Assembly: GCA_031082105.1 (NCBI GenBank)
Contig: JAVHLO010000079.1
Span: 1 to 11,112 of the forward strand
Direction: 5' to 3'
DNA length: 11,112 nt
Source: Planctomycetota bacterium
Lineage (GTDB): Bacteria > Planctomycetota > MHYJ01 > JACQXL01 > JAVHLO01
Made by a program: the position numbers and the translations under genes. The notes beneath the pieces were generated by a model that was given only the letters and a program-made list of their open reading frames with translations, had not been told where the DNA came from and did not search any database. Below, one piece after another: positions 6,286-11,112 of this stretch (positions within the stretch are counted from its first letter, which is position 1; every line of letters begins with the position of its first letter).

Positions 6286-6336
6286 GTAGTGGCGCCGTCA
6301 GGCGCTCGATTGGACAACGCCTTACGGCGTCACTAC
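6286..6336. repeat. Long near-perfect inverted repeat (20-bp arms)
   Basis: Arms 6286-6305 and 6317-6336 are complementary at 17 of 20 positions by hand count, with an 11-base loop (6306-6316). The outer ends are GTAGTG and CACTAC. The structure resembles a dispersed intergenic palindrome or a non-autonomous mobile repeat; I see no flanking target duplication. It lies between the end of the RND gene and the start of the peptidase gene, which are transcribed in the same direction, so it could also serve as a transcript-end structure for the efflux operon. Confidence 0.7.
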
Positions 6337-6399
6337 GAACTCGAGCGGCATGTCGCCACGTTCGTAAATGACGCGGGCCAGGAGCGTCAAGGACGCCTC

Positions 6400-6420
6400 C
6401 TGCCTACTGCCTACTGCCCA
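6400..6420 (-). repeat. GGCAGTA short tandem repeat overlapping the RND stop codon
   Basis: On the minus strand the sequence runs TGGGCAGTAGGCAGTAGGCA, which is two GGCAGTA units followed by a partial third. The TAG stop of the RND gene (6404-6406) and its final codons (for GSRQ) come from this repeat. The repeat therefore straddles the gene end, which suggests the tail of the reading frame was rewritten by repeat insertion or slippage. Confidence 0.6.
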
Positions 6421-9400
6421 CTGGCTCTTTCCTCGCCGCGAGCATCCTGTAGACGACCGGGATCAGGATCAGCGTAACCATCATGGACACGAACAGCCCG
6501 CCGATGACCGTCGACCCGATCGGCCCCCACACCTCAGATCCCTCGCCGGTGCTGATGGCCAGCGGCAGCATGCCGAAGATGGTCGTCAGGTTCGTTATCA
6601 GGATCGGCCGAAGCCTGCGCATCGAGGCCGTCAGGATCGCCTCGTCGGCCGCCTCTCCCACCGCGCGCCGCCGGTTTATCGCATCGATCAGGATGATCCC
6701 GTTGTTGACCACGATTCCCACCAGCATGACGAACCCGATCAGCGATGCAACGCTCACCGTGAATCCGCCCAGCAGAAGGGCGAACACGACGCCCACAAGC
6801 GCGAACGGCACCGTGAACATGATGATGAACGGTTGCAGGAACGACTCGAACTGCGAGGCCATCACCATGTAGACGAGCGCGATCCCGAGCGCCAGCAGTA
6901 TGAAGATGTCGCTGAAGGCCTTCCGCTGCTCGACGACCATCCCGCCGAACTGGACGGTGACGCCGGGCGGGACGGCGACGGTCTTCATTGCCGCTTCCAC
7001 ATCCGTGGTTATCTCGCCGAGCGAACGCCCGTGCGTGTCGGCCTCGACCTTTACGCGCCGGCGCTGGTTCTTGCGTTCCATGTCGATGTAGCCCGTGTCG
7101 AGCTTCACCTCGGCGATCGCCGATATCGGCACGCTCTCGCCCGTCAACGGCGACACGACGTGGGCATCCTTGAGGTCCTGGAGCGAGCCCCTGTAGCTCT
7201 CGTCGAGCTGGACGAAGATGTCGTATTCGTTTCCGGCCTCTCTGAACTGCGTCGTTTCTCTGCCGTAGAAATACGTACGAAGCGTCTGCGCTATTTGAAG
7301 AGTCGATATGCCGAAGGTGGCGGCCTTCTCCTTGTCCGGGATGACGACGATCTCCGGCTTGCCCACATCGCGGCTGATGGTGACGTTCACCGCGCCCGGG
7401 ACGCGCGCAACGATGTCGCGAAGCTGCGCGGCGAGCGCGTCCGTCACCGCGAGGTCGTTGCCCAGTATCTCGATGCAGAACGGCTTTCCGCCGCCGAGGA
7501 GCATTGCCGACATCGGGTTGCCCGGGTCGATCTTCACCTTGACGATCCCGGGCACGTCCTTCAGGTATTTTTCGATGTCGTAGGCGACCTCCTTGGTGGT
7601 CCGCGCGCGCTGCGCCTTCTTCTTCAGCTTTGCGCCGCACAGCCCGATGTACGAGCCCTGCTTGAACCCGAAACCGACCCCCTGCCGCATGGTGCCCGAG
7701 CGGATGAACGTCCTGTACATCTCTTTGCTCGCCTGGCGTTTGAATATTTCCATCACGTCCTTGGCGACACGGAACGTCTCCTCCACACGCGTCCCAACCT
7801 GTGTTTCAATCGTTATCTGCAGATCGCCCGTGTCCTCCTCGGGGAAAAACTCCGTCCCGATGAACGGGATGAGCGCAATGGAGCCGGCGAAGAGGACGAT
7901 GGTGAGAACGATCACCACGGTCTTGTGTCTCAGGGCGAAGGCGAGTGATCCGCGATAGGACTGTTCAAGAGCGCCGATGTACCGCTCGCCGGCGACGTAG
8001 AACCTGCCGGGTTCCTTGCTGCGACCCAGCAACCGCGAACAGAGCATGGGCGTAAAGGATATCGCGGTGAAGAGCGAGGCGAGCAGCGCAATCGAGATGA
8101 GCGATCCCAACTGTGTGAATATTATGCCGGTGATTCCCTTCACGAATATCAGCGGAAGGAAAACCACAACGGTTGTGAACGTGGACGCCGAAATGGCCAG
8201 CCCGACCTCGGACGCGCCGCCGATCGCGGCGGTGGCGGGATCTTTTCCAGCGTCCACCCAGCGCGAGATGTTGTCAAGCACGACTATCCCGTTGTCGACG
8301 ACCATGCCGATGGCGAGCGCAAGCGCGGCGAGCGACATCATGTTGATAGTGAAGTTGAAGACGTACATCGCGATGAACGTGATGATGAGGGAGAAGGGTA
8401 TCGTCAGCACAATGATCAAGCTGGTTCTGACGCGCCTCAGGAAGAGGAACGTGACGAGGACGACGAGGATGCCACCGCCGACGACGGAGCCTTTCAGGTT
8501 GTCTATCGACTGGTTGATCAAGTCCGCGTTGCTGAATATCTCGGCCACGGTCACGTCCTCAGGAAGAGAAGGTCCGATCTCTTTCAGCCGCTTCCGAACC
8601 GACTCTATCACCGCCACGGTGTTCTCACCGGACCGCTTCTGGACGATGACCATCAGGCTCTTCCGTCCGTCGACTTCGACGAATAGAGTCTGCTCTTCGA
8701 ACCCGTCCTCGATTTCGGCGAGGTCCTTCAGGTAGACCAGTGCGCCGCGCGACTTTTTCACGACCGTGTTGCCTATTTCGCGGGCGCGGACGTACTCGCC
8801 CGGGATGCGCAGGATGTAGTCGAGCTTACCGATCTTGAGGTTGCCGGCGGGCTCCATGTAGTTTTCGCCGCGGATCGCGGCCTCGACCTGCTGCACCGTG
8901 ATCCCGTACGCCTCCAGTTTCTGCCGGTCGAGCTTCACATTGAACTGCCTCTGCCGGCCGCCGATGACCATCACCGCGCCGACACCCGTGACGCTGGCAA
9001 GCTCGTCCGCGATCTGGTCCTTGGCGATATCCACGAGCCTGCCCCAGCTCTCGCCGGCAGTGACGCCGAACCCGAGGATCGGGAACATGGCCGTGTTGAA
9101 CTTGAAGATGATCGGGTCGACGATGTCTTCCGGCAGACGGCGCTTGGAGAACTCGAGCCGGTCGCGGATCTCGTTCGACGCCTCGTCGAGGCTCGTTCCC
9201 CACTTGAACTTGCAGGTCACAGTGGACAGCCCCTCGCTCGAGGTCGACATGATCTCATCGAGGTTCCCCACGATCCCGAGATCGTTCTCGATGATCTTCG
9301 TCACGCTTATCTCGACGTCCTTGGCCGCCGCGCCCGGGTAGGTCGTGATGACGGAGATCGCCGGCATCTCGATCTCGGGCAGCAGGTCGAGCGGGAGGTA

Positions 9401-9490
9401 CGAGAAGGAGACGATCCCGAGCACGAGCACGGCCGTGTACATCATCGTCGTGAATACCGGCTGCCTCACTCCGATTTCGGGGAGCTTCAT
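6404..9490 (-). CDS. RND efflux transporter, AcrB/HAE1-like inner-membrane pump
   Basis: This proton-driven inner-membrane pump should form a trimer that works with a periplasmic adaptor and an outer-membrane channel. The predicted protein has 1028 residues, normal for the family, with two repeats each made of a leading membrane helix, a large periplasmic loop and a cluster of helices. The N-terminus MKLPEIGVRQPVFTTMMYTA is classic; an upstream in-frame ATG at 9556 would add 22 residues encoded by repeat DNA (including NPQSEIANPK) and is rejected. Typical motifs are PGAAAKDVE, NLKGSVVGGG at the start of helix 2, and AISFTPMLCSRLL. Helix 4 reads GMVVDNGIVVLDNISR, so the AcrB Asp-Asp pair is Asp-Asn here (399-400). 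Helix 10 reads GIVVNNGIILIDAINRRR, with Asn in place of AcrB Lys940; this fits SwrC-like relatives. The substrate cannot be read from the sequence. The adaptor gene lies 115 bp upstream on the same strand. Confidence 0.94.
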   Translation of the reverse strand: MKLPEIGVRQPVFTTMMYTAVLVLGIVSFSYLPLDLLPEIEMPAISVITTYPGAAAKDVEISVTKIIENDLGIVGNLDEIMSTSSEGLSTVTCKFKWGTSLDEASNEIRDRLEFSKRRLPEDIVDPIIFKFNTAMFPILGFGVTAGESWGRLVDIAKDQIADELASVTGVGAVMVIGGRQRQFNVKLDRQKLEAYGITVQQVEAAIRGENYMEPAGNLKIGKLDYILRIPGEYVRAREIGNTVVKKSRGALVYLKDLAEIEDGFEEQTLFVEVDGRKSLMVIVQKRSGENTVAVIESVRKRLKEIGPSLPEDVTVAEIFSNADLINQSIDNLKGSVVGGGILVVLVTFLFLRRVRTSLIIVLTIPFSLIITFIAMYVFNFTINMMSLAALALAIGMVVDNGIVVLDNISRWVDAGKDPATAAIGGASEVGLAISASTFTTVVVFLPLIFVKGITGIIFTQLGSLISIALLASLFTAISFTPMLCSRLLGRSKEPGRFYVAGERYIGALEQSYRGSLAFALRHKTVVIVLTIVLFAGSIALIPFIGTEFFPEEDTGDLQITIETQVGTRVEETFRVAKDVMEIFKRQASKEMYRTFIRSGTMRQGVGFGFKQGSYIGLCGAKLKKKAQRARTTKEVAYDIEKYLKDVPGIVKVKIDPGNPMSAMLLGGGKPFCIEILGNDLAVTDALAAQLRDIVARVPGAVNVTISRDVGKPEIVVIPDKEKAATFGISTLQIAQTLRTYFYGRETTQFREAGNEYDIFVQLDESYRGSLQDLKDAHVVSPLTGESVPISAIAEVKLDTGYIDMERKNQRRRVKVEADTHGRSLGEITTDVEAAMKTVAVPPGVTVQFGGMVVEQRKAFSDIFILLALGIALVYMVMASQFESFLQPFIIMFTVPFALVGVVFALLLGGFTVSVASLIGFVMLVGIVVNNGIILIDAINRRRAVGEAADEAILTASMRRLRPILITNLTTIFGMLPLAISTGEGSEVWGPIGSTVIGGLFVSMMVTLILIPVVYRMLAARKEPVGSRQ

Positions 9491-9512
9491 GAGACGGTGT
9501 CCCAAATCGACC

Positions 9513-9605
9513 AATTTCGGATTTGCGATTTCGGATTGCGGATTGTGGAATGGCAACGGGAAAGAGATTCGAAAAATCCGAAATCCGCATTCCGCAATCC
9601 GAAAT
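9513..9605. repeat. ATTTCGGATT inverted repeat between adaptor and RND genes
   Basis: The gap between the two efflux genes is filled with GGATTGCGGATT-like units on one side (9513-9551) and their reverse complements (AATCCGAAATCCGC and similar) on the other (9566-9605). Together they form an imperfect inverted repeat of about 39-bp arms around a 14-base centre; the outer ten bases (ATTTCGGATT) pair perfectly. In the message this would make a large stem-loop between adaptor and pump. The same unit family appears in the pst-phoU operon. Confidence 0.7.
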
Positions 9606-10817
9606 CTACGGCTTTTTCACTTCAACCAGCGCTCCGTCACGCAGGACGACGGTGCCGCTGGAGACGATCCTATCGCCCTCGTTCAGCCCTTCGAGCACCT
9701 CGACCTTGTTCCCGTCTACGATGCCGATCTTCACGGCCTTCTTCGAGACGCGGCCGTCCTTGCCGACGACGAACGCGTGGTATTCCTCGCCGGCCCTGCC
9801 CAGTGCGTCCCAGGGCGCGATGAGCGCGCCCGCCTTGCCGGCCAGGCAGAGCCTCACCTTGACGAACGCGCCCGGCTTGAGGCCTGAGGCCTGTGCCAGT
9901 GCGGATTCCGACGGTTCGCGTGCGCCTGGTTGGTTGCCGGCGCTTTTTTCCGGGGCGAAGAGCAGTTCCACCTCGACCGTCCGCGATTGCGGAGAGACGA
10001 TCGGGAACACCTTGTCGACGACCGAGGGTATCGGGTTACCCTTGCCGACGGTGACAAGCGCCTCGGTCTTCTTCTCCTCCAGGAGGCGGACGCACTGTTC
10101 CGGGACGTGGATGACTATCTTGATGCTCCCCGCTTCGTCAAGCGACACCACGGGCCTTGTCGGGGCGGCCATGTCGCCGGTCTCCATGTATTTTCTGGAC
10201 ACGGAACCGTCTATCGGCGCGAGGACCATATGTTCCTTCTGCAGCAGCTTCGCCTGGTCGAGTCCCGCGGCGGCAACCTTCGTCTGGGCCTCCGCCACCT
10301 CCTTCTGCGCGGCGGCGGCGATGTGCGCAGTCCGCGCCTGGTCGAGCTGACGCTGCGTCACCGAGCCTTCCGCGAAAAGCGACTCCATCCGCTTGAGATC
10401 GTTGTCGAGATTCTCGAAGTTCGATTTGGCCTGCCTGACCTGGGCCCCGGCCATCTCGACGCTTGCGAGCGCCTGCAATACCTGCATATCCACCTGTTCG
10501 TGGTCGATCTCGGCGATGACGGTGTCGCCCTTTTTCACGACGTCGCCTTCGGCCACGAAAAGGCGCAGTATCTGCCCGCTGACCTTCGGGACCACGTCGA
10601 TCCTGGATCTGGGCGCGACCTCGCCCGTGAGGGTCACGGTCTCCTCGATGAGCCCGCGCGTAACGGTTTCCACGGTCACCGCGATCGCGTGCTCCTTGAT
10701 TTCAGCCTGGGCGGCCCTGGCCTGCTTCTCCCGGATGATCCGCGCGACGCGGTACACGATGAGCCCGCCGACCCCGAGGACGAGGATGAGAAGCAGCGCC
10801 TTTGTAAGCGTCTTCAT
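9606..10817 (-). CDS. RND periplasmic adaptor (membrane fusion protein)
   Basis: This HlyD/AcrA-type adaptor (403 residues) should bridge the RND pump to an outer-membrane channel. Residues 7-25 (LLLILVLGVGGLIVYRV) form a membrane anchor; there is no lipobox, so it is not an AcrA-like lipoprotein. The first lipoyl half is around 70-105 (GEVAPRSRIDVVPKVSGQI, EGDVVKKGD). A heptad-rich coiled-coil hairpin spans about 108-190, with NDLKRMESLFAEGSVTQRQLDQA near the turn. The second lipoyl half follows (HMVLAPIDGSVS). Beta-barrel and membrane-proximal domains complete it (KPGAFVKVRL; GLNEGDRIVSSG near the end). AGGAG lies ten bases before the ATG. The gene is first of a two-gene operon with the RND transporter downstream. 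No channel gene is nearby, so one must be encoded elsewhere or beyond the window. Confidence 0.94.
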   Translation of the reverse strand: MKTLTKALLLILVLGVGGLIVYRVARIIREKQARAAQAEIKEHAIAVTVETVTRGLIEETVTLTGEVAPRSRIDVVPKVSGQILRLFVAEGDVVKKGDTVIAEIDHEQVDMQVLQALASVEMAGAQVRQAKSNFENLDNDLKRMESLFAEGSVTQRQLDQARTAHIAAAAQKEVAEAQTKVAAAGLDQAKLLQKEHMVLAPIDGSVSRKYMETGDMAAPTRPVVSLDEAGSIKIVIHVPEQCVRLLEEKKTEALVTVGKGNPIPSVVDKVFPIVSPQSRTVEVELLFAPEKSAGNQPGAREPSESALAQASGLKPGAFVKVRLCLAGKAGALIAPWDALGRAGEEYHAFVVGKDGRVSKKAVKIGIVDGNKVEVLEGLNEGDRIVSSGTVVLRDGALVEVKKP

Positions 10818-10827
10818 TGTCAGGCAT

Positions 10828-10832
10828 CTCCT
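10828..10832 (-). promoter_or_regulatory. Ribosome binding site of the adaptor gene
   Basis: On the minus strand AGGAG stands ten bases before the ATG at 10817, supporting that start. The downstream RND gene has no comparable site, only GGGA about 13 bases before its start. Confidence 0.7.
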
Positions 10833-10889
10833 GAATCAAGAACGACGAGAACGTTCCGTCAAACCGGAATTCGCACGCGGTGTCGGCCA

Positions 10890-10903
10890 GTCTACATGTA
10901 CAC
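10890..10903. promoter_or_regulatory. Palindrome upstream of the efflux operon, possible operator
   Basis: GTCTACATGTACAC is symmetric at 12 of 14 positions around TACATGTA and lies about 73 bp before the adaptor start. Such palindromes can be repressor binding sites, and efflux operons are often repressor-controlled. No regulator gene is visible in the window, and a chance palindrome of this size is possible. Confidence 0.2.
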
Positions 10904-10933
10904 CTATCCAGAGAACGGCCATGGAGCGCAGTC

Positions 10934-11099
10934 TGCCGGCTTCGAGCCGGCACCTTGTTTGCCACCACCTTCAGGTGGTGGTGGACAGGCAGTGTTCTTC
11001 ATGAAGAAGAGCCGGCTTCAGCCGGGCTTCTTGACCGCTGAGACCAAGCGAAAAGCCCGACAGCCTGTCATTCCGAACTCGGTTTCCGCCGCAGGCGGA
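10934..11099. repeat. Cluster of four short stem-loops, three with a TTC apex
   Basis: The stems are: TGCCGGCT/AGCCGGCA around TCG (10934-10952); CCACCACCT/AGGTGGTGG around TC (10962-10981); AAGAAG plus CCGGCT pairing with AGCCGG plus CTTCTT around TC (11004-11032); and TCCGCC/GGCGGA around GCA (11085-11099). The first three share TTC at the apex although their stem sequences differ. No reading frame here looks genuine. The rest of the region from 10904 to the window end shows no gene. Confidence 0.65.
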
Positions 11100-11112
11100 T
11101 CCGCTGCGGTGG

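Larger units (their letters stand above)
6130..6403. other. Gene-free gap with palindromes
   Basis: This 274-bp stretch separates the RND gene from the peptidase gene. Open frames across it give no recognisable protein and start or end inside palindromes. Apart from the ribosome binding site of the peptidase and the two hairpins listed separately, I see no RNA gene and no convincing sigma-70 promoter on the minus strand. Confidence 0.6.

Noticed and set aside
6368..7948. Long plus-strand open frame (526 codons) opposite the RND gene
   Set aside because: It is rich in Arg, Asp, His and Leu with no domain or membrane segment, as expected from an antisense shadow of a conserved transporter gene.
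9491..9556. Upstream in-frame ATG for the RND gene
   Set aside because: The extra 22 residues come from the GGATT-type repeat; RND proteins begin close to the MKLPEIGVRQPVF sequence.
10834..10862. TTGACG with a TTGATT 17 bases later, as a promoter for the adaptor gene
   Set aside because: The second hexamer is a poor -10 match, and transcription would begin within or beside the ribosome binding site.

Overview
The window is GC-rich (about 60% by eye) and comes from a Gram-negative bacterium. It encodes an RND pump with a periplasmic adaptor, a Sec-exported M28 peptidase and a Pst phosphate importer. The intergenic gaps are packed with short, degenerate, A/T-rich or hairpin-forming repeats. 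I know this style from genomes of uncultivated candidate phyla and planctomycete-like lineages, but the sequence does not allow a firm taxonomic assignment.

Bases 1-4299 (+ strand) hold the distal part of a phosphate-uptake operon. It starts with the last codons of a probable pstC overlapping pstA (ATGA), followed by pstA, two different pstB genes (pstB1 and pstB2), and two phoU genes. From pstA onward the genes are separated by 94-161 bp gaps filled with repeat fragments. pstS, most of pstC and any regulatory two-component genes lie outside the window. The PhoU proteins are expected to gate the transporter and convey phosphate status.

The most notable observation is that the two PstB ATPases are damaged in complementary ways. 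PstB1 keeps the LSGGQ signature but has lost the Q-loop glutamine and the H-switch histidine, and its Walker A is atypical. PstB2 keeps Walker A, Q-loop, Walker B and H-switch but has LSPEQ in place of LSGGQ. A homodimer of either would have two defective ATP sites. A PstB1-PstB2 heterodimer would have exactly one complete site and one doubly degenerate site. That arrangement is known from asymmetric ABC exporters, and I do not know of it being described for a phosphate importer. Two tandem phoU paralogs accompany the two pstB genes.

Bases 4432-6129 (- strand) encode an exported M28-family zinc aminopeptidase with a PA-like insert, convergent with phoU2. An imperfect inverted repeat between the two genes may act as a bidirectional terminator. 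Bases 6130-6403 hold no gene but contain two strong hairpins.

Bases 6404-10817 (- strand) encode a two-gene efflux operon: a membrane-anchored periplasmic adaptor followed by an AcrB-like RND transporter. No outer-membrane channel gene is present. The final ~295 bases, upstream of the adaptor, contain a run of stem-loops, three of which share a TTC-containing apex. I see no gene there.
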